Shown in pieces: positions 13,901 to 28,900 of a DNA stretch of 64,000 nucleotides (within the stretch, counting starts at the first letter, position 1; each line of letters starts with the position of its first letter). Below the pieces are notes generated by a model. The model ran no database searches. It saw nothing but the letters and a program-made list of their open reading frames with translations, and was not told the origin of the DNA. This stretch comes from Patiria pectinifera (taxonomy: Eukaryota > Echinodermata > Asteroidea > Valvatida > Asterinidae), in assembly GCA_029964075.1 (NCBI GenBank), contig CM057147.1, positions 18,683,513 to 18,747,512 of the forward strand, given 5' to 3'. The position numbers and the translations under genes are program-made.

Positions 13901-16900
13901 TTGGCGGTCATGTAAGCTTATGGCTAAACATATGTATTTAGGAATGCCACACCTGTCGATGCTGGCAAAACATTCACAAGCTGGCCGGGGAACTAAATGA
14001 ACAAAGTACACTTTGTAACACTGAAATAAATTAACCCCAAAACTTTCTGTCTTGGATTTGGGTTTCTTAATTTAGTAGGAAAGGCGACACTCAGACAAGT
14101 TCAGACAAAATCTAGGAACTATCATGATGATACTGTAGGTTTCATACCAACAGGTCGTTCCTTCAACAGGCAGATGTTTTTTGTCAATGGGCTAGCCGTG
14201 TCCAGATCCCTTACAGCATTCTCAAGTCGCCTACATTAAAATAAAACGAGTTTATAATTAGCACAAACAATTCTTGACATCCTTAAACGTAAAGAAATGG
14301 TTAAAATGTTGGCAGAATAATTTACAAAATGAACTCATGCACATGAACACATTGTAGACTTGCTGCCAGTGATGTCTTGTTATTAATGGTCAAAGTATTT
14401 CAGTGTTGCTGTGCTCTTTGATGAAAAATTACATATTTGTTTTACCTCCATATCAATATCATGTTTCAAGTAATACTTGGTAAGTTATTTAGTTTTTTGA
14501 AAGATCGTAAACTGCTTATCACTTAAAATCATGGATGTCATTTTAGATGGCTTTCAGAGGCTCATGAGTCTGAGAAATGCAAGGGCCCCATTTCTGATTG
14601 ATAACTGTCATTGAAAGCATCATGGAAAGTTGACTTGCCTGTCTTGCTCTTGTTTGGGAATCACCTCAACCATGCAAGGAAACCTCTCAGCAGACTCCAA
14701 CAGGATCCTCGGGAAGGGTGAGCTCAGCTTCTTCACAACAAAGTGGACCTCCCGATTGCCTTTGTAGCGTCTCAGATCTGTTACTGTTGCATGGACCGTG
14801 AAAGGCATCCTCTCTGGAATGCCAGTACTTTTCTGTGATTGCATGCCTCTTGACCTGCACTCCAGCTCTCTGAGAGCTCTCTTTGTCTCATCAGATATCG
14901 GCAGATCAGGGTAATGGATGCACAGGTAGTCCAAGTTCATATCAGGGTCCTTGCTCACCTCTTCGTCATCAGACTCGTCCAAGTCATCTTTATCATCTGA
15001 TGTGTTGGGAGGGCTGAACCTTATGTGCCACTCCTCACAGAATGAAGATGGGAGATTGATTCGTCCACACCAGGTACCTGGTGATTGTCCGTTGTCCCAA
15101 TAGATCTTCACCCCTCGAATGAAAAGACTTTCATTGCTGTGGACTGCATTGTGAACACTCATCACTTCCAAGATCGGCAGCCAGATCTCTTTGTATTTCT
15201 GAATGCTGTTGCATCTGACTGCCCGTTTTGTTGCCACCACGTCAAAACTCTCAACAGGTTTCATCCTGTGCTCAGTACAAAGACCAAATGCTTGAGTCAG
15301 ACTGACAAACTGGACACGAGGCTCTATCACACCCTTGACCAGGGATGCATGGAGCTGCACTTGCAAGACATCGCTCTGCTGAAAACCACGTGAGAACTCA
15401 GCAAAGGGGGAAGGGCTCCCATCAGAGTCGAGTGTCTGTGATATTTCTGTTACTGGCTGTGAAGTTTCTCCTACTAACTGGCGTACACGTCTGTCTTCCT
15501 CTAGCTGTTTGTGACTTTCATAAACCCTTACAAAGATATGCCGTATAGAATCAAGATCATTGATCTTGATTCTCTGCAGCAGCATCTGCCGATCAGTTGC
15601 CGAGATCTTCATGACAAACTGCTCTGTGCAGAGAATCGATTGACCTCTGATATGCGGGATTGGTGGCCTGCTTACATCATATATCCTCAGCTTCCATGTG
15701 AGATTGACTTTCATGCCGTCTTCCAGCTCAGGTTTCTTCACAGGGTTCAGGTGCTGAAGGGGAACATTTTGTGTAGCTCTCGGAACAAAACTACGATGTG
15801 GATACATCAGCTGCAGACCAGACTCCCCAATGGCACCAACATATGCTTGTAGCAACTGGGGTGTCTGTTTCAGCTTGAGAGCAAAGTGAAAGCTTGCACT
15901 TTCTTTCTCAAACCGTTTTGCTCTGATGCTTTGATTGGTGCAGTGATGGCAAATCAAGGATAATTCTTCGGCTGAATATGCCTCTTCCCCTGTATTCTGT
16001 AATGCAGCTTTGAGCAGCCTCTGAACCACAACATCAAAGTACCGTCGGATTGGTGATGTGAAGTGTGTGTAGGAAGGCTTCTTCAAGGAGTGGTGCTTCA
16101 TTTTCTGAGTATCTTTATACTCGCTGGAATTACTGTAGGTTGCCTTCTCCTGAATATGGTGTAAGTCAGTCAGAGCCACAGCCAACTGGGGATGGTTTTC
16201 ATCAGAGCATAAAATGTCAGTTATCTTGGACATTTTTTCGGATGGCTCCTCAGGCGAATTCATGATACCCATCAACTTCTCCCCGGTGTTTTTCAAGATG
16301 AACACATCCTGATGAGATCTTGTGTCCCTTCCTTCACCATCTAAGGTGGGATGACACTGGAGGCAGAAGCTGTTTGGTATGTCCTCTCTGTGGCTGTCGA
16401 GCCATGCTTCAACCTTTTCATTGTCAGGCGGAAGCTGGCTTCTGAGAGGGGTGAGCTTTGGATATTGACCAAGGAGGAACTTTGAAACCTCCTCGTTGGC
16501 AATCAACATCATCTCTTCTACCATGGAGGATGCTAATGGATGGCAAAGTTCTTCCTCCTCAGGGTTATGGGAGTAAGCATGACAACCATCAGACAAACGA
16601 ACCTGTCTTCGCTTTTGGGCTAACTTGCTCAGTTGCCTTACCTGCTCCTCTATCAATCCTCCTTGTCCATCGTCTGGTGCCATGATGATTTGTTCTGCCT
16701 CTTCAAAACTTAGTCTTTTCTTAGACTTTATGACAGACGATTCATACTTAATGTCTGTAATTGATGCATCTTTGCGCATGGTGACTATGACCGAGAAGGC
16801 GAGTCTGTCTTGGCCAGGAAGTAAACTGCATAGATTTGTGCTCAGATGTGTGGGCAGCATACCAACTGGCTCAGAAAATGATGGATAAAATGACACTGCT

Positions 16901-19900
16901 CTGTCCCTTGCCTCCTGGTCCAATTCTGAGTCTTTCTGGACAAAGTGAGAAACATCAGCAAGGTGAATGCCAACTTCATGCCCCCCATCCTTCTCTTCTA
17001 TGCTCAGGGCATCGTCTAGATCCTGTGTCTCAGGATGGTCCACAGTGAAGACTGACTTGCTTCTATAGTCCTTCCGAGATTTCACTTCCTCTTCTGGTAT
17101 CTGCCAACCTTTTGGACATTTGCTCACAAGATCTCTGATGATGGAGGGTGGGTAATCATCTCTGATGCCATGGGTGTGCTTCAGAATGAGCAAGCCATCT
17201 TCTTGGTTGTCACCAACTGGCAGCTCTTCAGTGACGTAACCAACAGGGTAGCGATTTTTGTCCTCCCACTTCAGGTACTTCACACAAAAGAGTTTGCTTT
17301 GCCTCTCTTTTCTGGGAACTTTTACCATTCTTTCAAAGCCAAAGCCATTGTTTCGTCTCCTTGTCTTGAAAATTGAAACGGGGACAAAGTCAGCTGAGAC
17401 ACCACGTTCCTTGTGAACTCTCTTGACACCTTTACCTGAAATAACATAGATTTTGGGAAATGTGCGGTCTTTGGGCACCATCAGGTTGTCAGTGTATTTA
17501 TCCAGGGTACAGACAATATTCTTCCTTTTGGGGTTGGTGGTTCTTTTCAAGATGCAGATGACCTTGCCATAGGTTTTTTTCTCTGCAGAGGCATCATTGT
17601 CATACCTGTCATCATTTTCGAGAATCTCAACTACAACCTCATCAAGGTTCAATGCTTGCCCTCTGTTTTTTCTGCCACTAATGCAGATCTCGTGGGAAGA
17701 ATTTTCACCCTTTGGGATTGCAAATGTGATTGTAGACTCGAATCTGAATGAACATATCTTGTACTTGTCTGGCTCACTTTCCACAAGTCTAAGACCCTCC
17801 CTCTGCATTTCCTTATCCATCATTTTGAAATATTCTTCCTGCTCTGTCTCATCTGCAACATCATCATCAAAATCTCTGGCACCCTCAAGATGTGAATGGT
17901 CACGTGAATCTACGAAGAATAGGTCCACAAGATGGTCTGCATGTTTCATTCTGAATTTACTCTTATTTCCTCTGGAGGATTTGCCCCCTGGCCTCATGTT
18001 GATGTCTGACAACATCTCTTTGTTTGTCGGCTCCTCACCTGAAGCTGTTTGTTGAACAACCATTTTAAAACTGCTGGTTTTGGGCCCAGACCAATGTCCC
18101 TTGAGCTGATGTGGATTGGGATTCTCAGTAGTAGGCAGATACTTGCTCTCTTGTGTCGTGTGCGTGTTTACCTTGGCAACGCTCATTTGTCCAGCTACTC
18201 CATCTTGTGCCCAGGGCATGTGTACCTTAGCAATGCTCTCTGGTTCAGCTGTACCATCTTGTGCCCTGGGCATGTGTACCTTGGCAATGCTCTCGGGTCC
18301 AGCTACTCCATCTTGTGCCGAGGGCATGTGTACCTTAGCAATGCTCTCTGGTTCAGCTGTACCATCTTGTGCCCTGGGCATGTGTACCTTGGCAATGCTC
18401 TCTGGTCCAGCTACTCCATCTTGTGCCCAGGGCATGTGTACCTTAGCAATGCTCTCTGGTTCAGCTGTACCATCTTGTGCCCTGGGCATGTGTACCTTGG
18501 CAATGCTCTCTTGTTCAGCTGCAACATCTTGTGCCCTTGGCAGGTGTACCTTGGCAATGCTCTCTGGTCCAGCTACTCCATTTTGTGCCCTAGGCATATG
18601 TACCTTAGCAATGCTCTCTGGTTCAGCTGCAACATCTTGTGCCCTTGGCATGTGTACTTTGACAATGCTCTCTGGTTCAGCTGCAACATCTTGTGCCCTT
18701 GGCATGGGTACTTTGGCAATGCTCTCTGGGTCAGCTGCACCATCTTGTGCCCTTGGCTGGAAGCTGGTTGTTGAACAACCATTTTAAAACTGCTGGTTTT
18801 GGGCCCAGACCAATGTCCCTTGAGCTGATCTCTCTTGTGTCGTGTGCGTGTTTACCTTGGCAACGCTCATTTGTCCAGCTACTCCATCTTGTGCCCAGGG
18901 CATGTGTACCTTAGCAATGCTCTCTGGTTCAGCTGCAACACCTTGTGCCCTTGGCATGTGTTCCTTGGCAATGCTCTCTGGTTCAGCTGGACCATCTTGT
19001 GCCCTAGGCATGTGTATCTTGGCAATGCTCTCTGGTTCAGCTGTACCATCTTGTGCCCTGGGCATGTGTACCTTAGCAATGCTCTCTGGTTCAGCTACTG
19101 CATCATTTGCTCTCTCTGTTTGTGCTGCCACCTCCCGCCTTTTTTCCTCATCTTCCTCTACCTCCCTCTGAAGCTCAGCGAGCATGTAATCTTCAATTTC
19201 ACTGTCATCATCATCCGTGCACAAAGAGTCTACGTCACTCTCCAGATCATCAGGTACTTCCTGGGGTGGGGCACTTGTCCCCTCAAGTGCACTATCCATC
19301 ACTTGTTGATGGTTGGCAGGCAGAAAAGGCACGGCATTTGGATTCAGTGTTTGACGAGCCTCTCTGACCTCAGCACGAATGCCAGCTAAGTTGCTTCCCT
19401 GTCAAAACACAGGATGAAAACAAAACATCACTTACTGATAATAAGTGGTGTAGCATGGGGGGGGTGTATTAAACCCTTCCCCCAGAATTTTTTTTCACAA
19501 GTGCCTTTTTTTTCATGAGTGCCCTGTTTATTTTCACTAATGCCTTTTTTTTTTTAATGTTGCACAAACGTCAGCAGCTGTATCGCCATGAAGAGCATCC
19601 TCTATTGCCCGATGGTATACAAATTATGAATGAGTTTGCATGAGTTGAAAGCTTGAATGGAACATTTATCTTTCATCGAATGAAAATATTCTCACCATTG
19701 CACGAATGCAAAACATTCATTATTTGTTTTATATAACATCCAACTCGAACTTGTTATTCAATTGGAGGATAAAACTTTTGGAACAAACGAAACTCACAAA
19801 ATTGTATCATATCCACAACTTTTTCAGTTTGTTCAAGGCTAACAAAGGTTTAAAAGTCAAATCATTATCAATAATGCAAATTAACATAGTAAGTTCTTAA

Positions 19901-22900
19901 AACAATGCGAATAAACCATCAAGACAACTGCATCAACTTGTTTTGTATAGTCGTAAAGAGATTGGATAGCGCCAACCGGGCCGCTGCGCGTCTTAGCGTG
20001 CGAGTGGCGTGCAATAGATCAAAAGGGATGGGATGAAAATGCACGGTAAATGGAACTAAAAATGCACGGTTATGACGTAGGCTGTGCAATGTTCAATTAA
20101 TGAATGCCGCGTGACCTAGAATCCTCCAATCAAATGACAAGGATTTACTTCGGTGTTATATAAGGCCCATTATCGTATGCTTTTGAAAATGCTACGAAAG
20201 GGAGATCGTGTCCACCCCACCCCCTGGTCAACTTGCGATCGTCTTTAGTCAAATGTTTGTAAAAACTTCATCCAGAAACTTCTCGATCCTTATTGCTCCC
20301 TGATGTGCATTATGATGCATGCTGCTATTGGTGACCATTAACCAGCGATGCAACAGTGCCCTGTGGTCCGGTTCCAAATAGCTTACTAGAGTAGCCCAAC
20401 CATTCTGTGTTTTAGTGTATTTAGTTGAACTATTGTTAACCAAATTTCTCACCCAAAAACTGCTCTCGGCTGTTGAATGGCTACTCACCAAGGGAAACAG
20501 GCTGTTGTTATCCTCACAGACTTTCAGATACTTCATCCATTTTGTTGAACAGCTACCCATAGAGCAGAGAGCAGCTGCATCGCCGACAACGAGCAGCAGC
20601 GACTTGGTGCGAGTGAAGGCCGTGTTGAGCACCTTTGGATCGGAGAAAAAGCTGCTGTAGAACTCCTCCTTCTCATCACAGACTCCTGAAGCTGAGCTGG
20701 GCTTTTTGAGGGTTTTACGAGTGCGTACTGTGGTGATGATCACTACTCTAAACTGCTTTCCTAATGAAACAATTATGAGAGTGCCAAAAACATTCATAAG
20801 TAAGTAATCAGTAGTCATTTGTTTGTTGACTTAATGTTTCAATCCTTTCAGAATATTTGTTGGAAGATTCCACTAGGATCTAAACATCAGGCCATCTAAC
20901 TTTTGCTTTTTTAGGTCAGGTCGATCAAGTTAGCAGTTTTCAGCAGTTTAACTTATTTTCATATGTTGACTTGATCAAACAGTCAGTTATCAGAGAATTA
21001 AGAACCAACCAACCTTGAACATTGTCCACTGTTTCGACAGTGACATGGCCGAGTCCCTCCTTCCTCAAACTGTCACGAATGACGCGGGCCTGCCAGATAT
21101 TAGAGAAAGTAGATTAGGAAATATGCAATTAGTCTTAACATACGTTAGATAGTTAACTCTCCTTGTCATTCAGAAATACTTTCTGATATGGAATTTAATG
21201 TCATTGATGGTACACATCAGAGTAAAACATTTCTATTTTATTAATGATCACATTTTTTAGACATGACTTTGCTATGGGGTCCTTGCCTATGCTAACTTTA
21301 TATGATGCATGACGAAGACGAATGCCCGAAGTAAAAGACAGAAAAACATTGTGTACAAATTAAGTCTATGGGATTTGAGATAGAAGAATAAGATGAAGAA
21401 AAAGAATAAGACAGAAAAAAGAAGAACAAAAAGAAAGGTTTTTCTGCAACTTTGCATTTTTGGAAAAGCCAAATATACAGACACCACCTGCGCAAAACTC
21501 ACGATCATTCCCCCGAAGTCTTCCATGAGAGCTATACATTCTTAGTAATTTTTTCTGTATATTTTTCCAAGCGAAGTCAAGAAATAAATGTAAAATTAAA
21601 TAGACGTGAGTTATTTGCAACTTACCTGCATTATGCATGGAGTGATTACCCCGATACTGTTTGCATCAGTGAAAGATTCCCATTCTTTGGGCCAATCTTG
21701 TTTCAACTCTTTCACTCTCCTCACTACCTCAAGAACCTAAAAAAAAAACATTTGTAAAAATATGATTTTACTTTTTATACTCGGTCTCAAGTAAGGGAGC
21801 ATACCCAATATCTTCTGTTTTAAGCTTATGCCACAGCCGATACTAATACCAATAGTAATCCAAGGGAAATTAAAACCTTGGTGTGCTTTGAATAACTGTC
21901 ACAAAACGGCTAATATACGATTCCTGCTAAAAAGCATCTGTACGTGGAGGCAACACTTCTCATTGGCTAGAAATTTCCCATACCTAATTTGCATATGTGA
22001 GACCTTTCATTTTGCATAATTACGCCACATTTAGATGTGCACTAAACCAATGGGAACTGTTGAAAGAAAGTTTAAGTATGAACAAATTAAGATCTATGAT
22101 GAAGAAAAAAGGTAAATAGTCAATTTTAATTCACCATAAACAATTAAACATATTTTTCTCTATGACAACACCTCCGTGTTTACCAAAACAATTGATTGTT
22201 CAGTAGATACCTCACTGAATTATCCCAAATTTTAATTAAGACTTCACTTTCATTATACCTCATGGGTGTTGACATACGACTTCCCTGCTTGCTGATCCGT
22301 TCCTTTCACCACGCTGAACATCAGTGGGTGGAATTTCGCATGCAGAGGTTGAACAACTTGGGCTCGGAAAGTCTGGTTGTAGTAAGTCTTGGCGATGAAA
22401 TCCAGAATAGGCTGGCACGCCCGATAGTTTGCCGTGAGGAAAATGCTGCGGGCCTTGGCCAGACACAAGCGTTCCAGGAGGGACTTGTTAAATCCTGCAT
22501 CCCGGATCTTCTCCGAGAAAATCTGCAATCAAAATAGTCAGTCGGAGTTTTTAAAATGTCTGAACCTCTCTGTAAAGCCATTACAATAATGACAAGGAGA
22601 GCAGATGTGACTCATGAAAGAACCTCCCCCTCCAAGGGCGTTGCGGGGGGGGAGGGGGCGCTTGCACTAATTGGATCATCCCCCAGATTTTGTTGTAAAA
22701 AATCTTAACCTACCTGCACTGGTGACCAATCATGGGGAATCGGATGGTCACTTGGTACTTTGCAATGTCTTTTATGGCCTTATTCATCAATCCCTCCTGA
22801 ATGAACTTCATGGGACATTTCTGCACAGTTATCCAGGATTGGCATATTTTTGCAAAAATTTCAAAAATGTGAACTGATGTAATGAAATACAGCAATTTCT

Positions 22901-25900
22901 GCTCAACAAAAAACACAAACACGTCTGTTCACCTTGGGACACATCTGAATGTGGTCCCCAGCCAAGACAACACACGTGTCTTTGGTTGCCATGGCGAGGG
23001 GCATCAGTGCCTCCGCCTCCAAAACCTGGCCGGCCTCGTCGATCAAGATGTGACTGAAGCAACCTCGCAGGTTCTCCTTGACCAGGTGAACTGCTGTGGT
23101 GAGTGTTGTCACGACAATTTGTGATGTTCTTACATCCTCTTCCACAGGGAGCCGGATGTTGCCCGCTTCATCCTTTAGGAGGTAGGGGCAGACGTCTTTG
23201 TCGATGGATCCGATTTTACGGTAAGTGGCATAGACGCGGATCATCTTCACACCAGTTGCCTGCACAAAACTGTGGAGGTAGCTGGTGATGTACCAATCTG
23301 CAGCACTGCAAGAAACAATAATGGTGTCACTCTAGTATAAATACATTTTTCAAAGAGTTGCAGACAACATGAAGAGCATTCAGTGAATGTAAGCCAGCTT
23401 ACAGTAAAATGTGGCAATTACAAAATAACACACCGGCTGTGCTCCCCCCCCCCCAAAAAAAACCCCTGAACTATATACACGTGAGTATAATGTCTTTCTA
23501 AGCTAAACTAATAAACATTTACTGGAAACAAAAATTCTGCAACTCACTTAGTAAACACCATGAACAATTGGATGTGATCATTTCAAAATATAATTCAAAC
23601 GGAAAATCAACTTAATCAATTTCATAGATTGTGGTTTAACAGTTTTATATGTGACTTAGGCTATGTTACAGCATGTTAAGCCTCATGTATTATTGACACT
23701 GTTGAGTGTTTATAATAGATGATGTATGTTTGCAGGGTAATCTTGCAAAAAAAGGTAAACAATAATGTTGTTTTTGAAGAAGTTTTACCTGTTTGAGTGA
23801 GTGCAAATCAGCACCTTGCACTGCGGCCGCTTCTTCAAGGTCTCCTTCACGGCTATCGCCAAGGTGTATGTTTTCCCGGTTCCAAAGGGTCCACAGAGGA
23901 GCACAGGTCCCATGCCGAGCATCGGAGGGGCTTCTGGATCACCAAAGGTACTGATGAAGTCCACAATTACTTCCTGCTTTGGGTTTGCCCCCTTGTTAGT
24001 CCATGGATGGCTAAGATTTGGAAGCCTAAAACAATCGAAAAACAATAAAAGGCCTATATGGTAATTTCTAAACAACTAAATAATGAATTTGAGTGGCTAA
24101 TTGTCCTTACTCGCAGTAGAAGCTGAATTGCAAAGGCAATTGTGTAAAGGTGCCTTAATGGGCAGCTGCCAAACGACCCATGTGTATGACCATGGAGCAC
24201 AGCCAGATTGAAAGTTTCGATTTTTGCGGAGGGAGGAAAACTGGAGAACCCAGAGAACCCTGGCACAGGAGAGAATTAACAGACAACTCCACTCACAAGG
24301 GAAAAAACCCAATATTGGATTTGCTAGTCAACTATACAGGCACTAGTCAGTGTACCAAACACTGACTAGTCTAGTCACAGACTAACGTTGTGCAAACCCG
24401 ACCCGAAACCGACTTTGGGTCGGGTCGGGTCTGTTTGTACATCATTTCAGTTGGGTCGGGTCAGTTTCGGTTTTGCGTTGAAGATTTTGTAGGTCGGGTC
24501 AGGTCAGTTAAGCCATTTTGGAAAAACCTGATAAAAGCAAAATAAACCCAAGTATACCGAAACAGTTCGTAAATTCACACGGTGAAATGTTTATTGCAGA
24601 GTCACTGCGCCCGGTATGAACAAATATGGTTTGCGGTCTATCACACACCGTCTATAAAGCCCCATATTGACGTTAAGCTTACGTAGACTAAGAAGACTGT
24701 GCAGACAGTACGCAGAATTGTTGACAAAGTTGAACTGACGGTTGAACCGTGTTAACTTTGCCGATCGTCTAGCTGCTAGGTAGTTTGCTTTTGTCTCAGT
24801 TGACGGCAACACTTCCGGATGAAGTGTTTCCATATGTCTGCATTGCAGTTTGGGTCCTGTTTGCATTTCACTTTGTGTTTCTTACGTCGATATGGAAACT
24901 AAGTTTAACACATAAGACCACCATCAGGTCATGTTGTGAGTACCGTATGATATGAGTACTGAGAGACAACGATTTCACGCGATGCGGGTAAGTTTAGGCA
25001 AAAAAGCGGGCACTGCAGTTGCCCAAGCCAGATATTCGGGGTTTGGGGGTCAGTTCAATTTTGGGTCGGTATGGGTCGGTTTTCCTTGAATTTTTGTTGG
25101 GTCTGGTCAGGTCGGGTTTAGGGAGTTCAGAACAGTTTTGGTTCGGATTCATTTTTATATGTTTCGTGTCGATTTGGCCTGGTCAACCTGACCCGATGCA
25201 CAACATTATCACAGACCTCATATTTGAATTTACCCAACTGATATCTGCATGATTGATTGAACAGAAGTTGAGGTCAACATTTTTAATGTTATAACAATCA
25301 TCAATCCGCAATATTTTCAACAGGTTGTAAATTGTTATGCTCTCTTTTCATTCAAAATAAACATTTATTGCTCTTGATCAGAGGGCCGAGTCAGCTAGGA
25401 CACAAAATATATTTGGCTATTACGCATGTTGTATCCTATACATATAAGCTGAATGTGCTACAATTTTGTAAAATCTTGCAGGTTTTTAGGTCAACTTGCA
25501 CGCTCTATAATTCTTGCCAGAGATTTGGTGTCTGAGTGGATTTCATTGATCCGGGTATAAGGCATCTATAGATGCATTATGCAAAATCATCGGGGAAAAA
25601 ATGCCAAGATGTACAAAACAAATTCATTTCTTCTGACTTACTGTTGTGGCCTGTTTGGATCTGGCAGCACCATATCCATGTTTTGCAGTTGGTCGACAGC
25701 GAAATGCTTCAAGCAAAACTGCATCCTGTCCAGCTGCAGCTGAACTGTCACATCTTTCTCAGACCCGTCGGTCAGGAGCCCCTGCTCGCTGACACACTGT
25801 CTGCTCAGCTTTACATGGACGGTAGTCTGGGATCCACGTCCAAATGTCTGATTTGGAAGAATGGCTGCTTCATATACCTATCAAATAAAAAATATTTGCT

Positions 25901-28900
25901 TTCAAGCAAATTCGCTGACAAGTTTTCTTGTTGCAGATCCGAGGGGCCTTCCCCTGCACGCGTGTACGTGACCAAAATGTTCTCAAATAGTGAGAGCCCT
26001 GTCACCCCAATAACCCAACTGAAGCCACCACTGACAGACATATTCTTTTTTAAACATTACCTTCGCCTAATGCCAAAAACAAATTCAAAGACTCATTTTC
26101 TGCCGATCTGGCTTCATATGAAATACTGCTAATTGGTCACTGAAAAATTCAAATACAAGGTATTCGAAAAGTAATCATACTCAAATAAAGACAATTTTAT
26201 TGCAATTTCATTCATCTCCTAAAAGACTTAATTAACCAGTTCATGCCGGAGTTCACGCAGCGAGCCAGGCCAGAAACGTGAGTGTGCTGCCCGAGGGTGA
26301 TGGCTTCAACCCACCAGGCTTGAGGTCAAGTGCAAAGTAATTCCATGTCTCGTTCCGTTCCTGTCAAAATAATCCCGGCCTGAACTGGTTAAATTGTTCG
26401 ATCTATGACAGGATTCTTTTTTTCTTTTCATTTTTTCTCCTGAAGCGATCAGAGCGTGGTGATTGAAACGTCAAGTTTCACAACCATCCACTTTTTTTGA
26501 GAAGCACACATCTTCTCAAAAGAGATTCTTCCACATTTTATTACCACAAATCCTCACTAGTCTATTTATATTTTAATTTGCCAGGGGAAGGATGACCTTT
26601 TTTATGATAAAAACAAGAATTTGTATTGATTTATTACAGTTTAAATATCACCATCAATTCTTAAGGGTTTTTATCGTAGTTCCATTTACCATTTTTGAGG
26701 AACCAAACTTGAGCAGTATGTTCTGAACACTCTTGCTGATAATCTGACTTGTCGTGGAGTCATCCATCAGAGCTTGCTGGAGGTCGATGCTGGCAAACAT
26801 GTGCCCTCCTAAGGCACAATGCATGCCATCTGGAAGATGCAGATTGGAGCTAACCTTGAGGATGCTGGATGTTGCAAATCTAGGACAATATTTCCAAAAG
26901 GACAATATTTCAAACTTTGAAAAAGGATTTCCAAAAACAGAATTGCAAATTTCACGTATAGGCCAGTTCATCACACAAATGTTAAAGAAAAAAAAAATTG
27001 TGGTAAATTATGCCAAAGTTAGAATGAGACAAAATTTTTTAGTTCATGGAGAGAAAAGTTTCCGTGACTTGATGATTTGCTTCCACTAGAGAGTATGAAA
27101 TGGCCTCAACTACTGTTTGATCACAAAACACTCGTTGAATCACCGTTGCTTCCCATTTTGAAAACAGTTTTGTCTGACTTTCTTCTGAATCGTGTGGCAA
27201 CTCGACTGTCGTGGGTAAAAGCAGCAATTCATTTTAATACTTCAAACTATGATTGAGCAACAACAGGCTCGATCCATGGGGGTCACAGTTTGCCAGAAAC
27301 ATTGTTGATTGCCAATTGCTGTGTACGTACGTAGGTACACCATAACTTACAACACCTAAAATGATTGCATATTAAAATTGTTGCACTAAGGAACTTTTGT
27401 GAAATGTTACACAACGTGAAATGTTGCACAACTAATTGTGCAATAAATTGTGGCGCAAGTGAAATTACGCCAAATTGCAAAGTTTCATGAAATGAAATGC
27501 AGATCGACGCTTTAGTGTAAAAATCACTCTAATTTTAGATTGAAATGCTTTTAAAAAGAATCTTTTCTTTCCAATGCAAACTCATTTTGACTGAATGAAT
27601 TTAATTTTAAATCGTCCAGTCCCTAGTTTCAGTCAGACGGAGTGTCTGTATTCACTGACCTGTAAATCTTCTTGTTGCATTCCTTCTCCTCCATGTACAG
27701 CACCCTGTGCATGACTTGTCGGTAGTTGTCTCGTGTAAGCGTTTCTGAGATGCTGTCATAGCGCCAGTTGTGTGACGTTGGTGGAGGGTACTGCTTAAGC
27801 AGTTGGTCCATCAGCTCCTGTTCTGCTTGTGAGATGGTAGCTGTGCCTGCAGCATCTGTGAACTTGACAATATGGCTGTTGCTGCTGTTCCAGGGTTCAA
27901 GAACCACTCTGTCAGGCACGTCAGGGATCTGCAAGTCTCCAGCTCCAACATCAACCTACATTCCATTGCATGGGTAAGAGTCTTAAACCTGGTTCTTAAT
28001 ATTTTGAGGGGGGCTGCTGTCTTGCTTTCTTTTCCTCTTTTTATTGTAAAAGATTGCGTAAAGTTGTATTTTTCGATTTGCTCAAACTTATGAAAAAAAA
28101 ACCAATTCACTTCGCTTTTCAGGACCGATTTGTTTCATATCAAAAATGAAGATTCGATGCTAGAAAGTTAGTCTTTGATGTTACGGGCTACAGCTGTTGA
28201 AGGAAATTTCGGTTAGAAAAAGATTCATTTGGAGGCACAAACCTGCAGTCTTCGGTACAGCACCGGCTCACCGCCAAAGTTGAACACCACCCACTGGCTG
28301 AAAGTTCCCAACATCTGCGTTGTGAAGACGACTTGAACTCGGTATCTGCCACTGCTTCCATCATCAGCCAGGAGACTGCCAGGGCAAACCTGCAGCTTGT
28401 CATGGTTCTCAGTGAGTTTGGACAGGTAGAAACTGCCATGGTGGTCGGGGAAAAGCAAGCCCACTTCCTTCAGGGGTTTCTGATGTGTTAATTAACATCA
28501 AACCAAAACTTTACGTAAATTGAAGTGTCTTTCTTGAGCTTTCTTTACAAAGCTGATTGTTTACAAGAATATACAGCCTTTTCAAAAAGTTGATTCCTGA
28601 CAAAAAAATTAATGGTGCATCTTGTTTGGAAGTCATCACAGCTGAATTCCTGCTGTAGACAGTGGCGTAAATCTGTGCCGGCGAGTAGTGATGGAGACGG
28701 GGATGACCAAATTAAAAAACTGGCCGGACTAGAAATTAAAAAAGTTGTGGGGGGGGGGGAGAGACTAGACAACACATTACACAAGGGGGCACTGTTCCTG
28801 ATACAGATGTACATCTTATGTAATAATATAATAATAATGTGGCGCTTACCAAAGGTATTGGGCGCTTCTGCGCCTATTGCATCAAAACGATGCATTTACT

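Noticed and set aside
18049-18774. 241- and 223-codon plus-strand ORFs
   Set aside because: They are antisense shadows of the 54-bp coding repeat, whose unit is a multiple of three and stop-free in several frames.
27039-27227. 62-codon minus-strand ORF between HELZ2-like exons 11 and 12
   Set aside because: Exons 11 and 12 already join in phase and match the family without it; no good splice pair around it.
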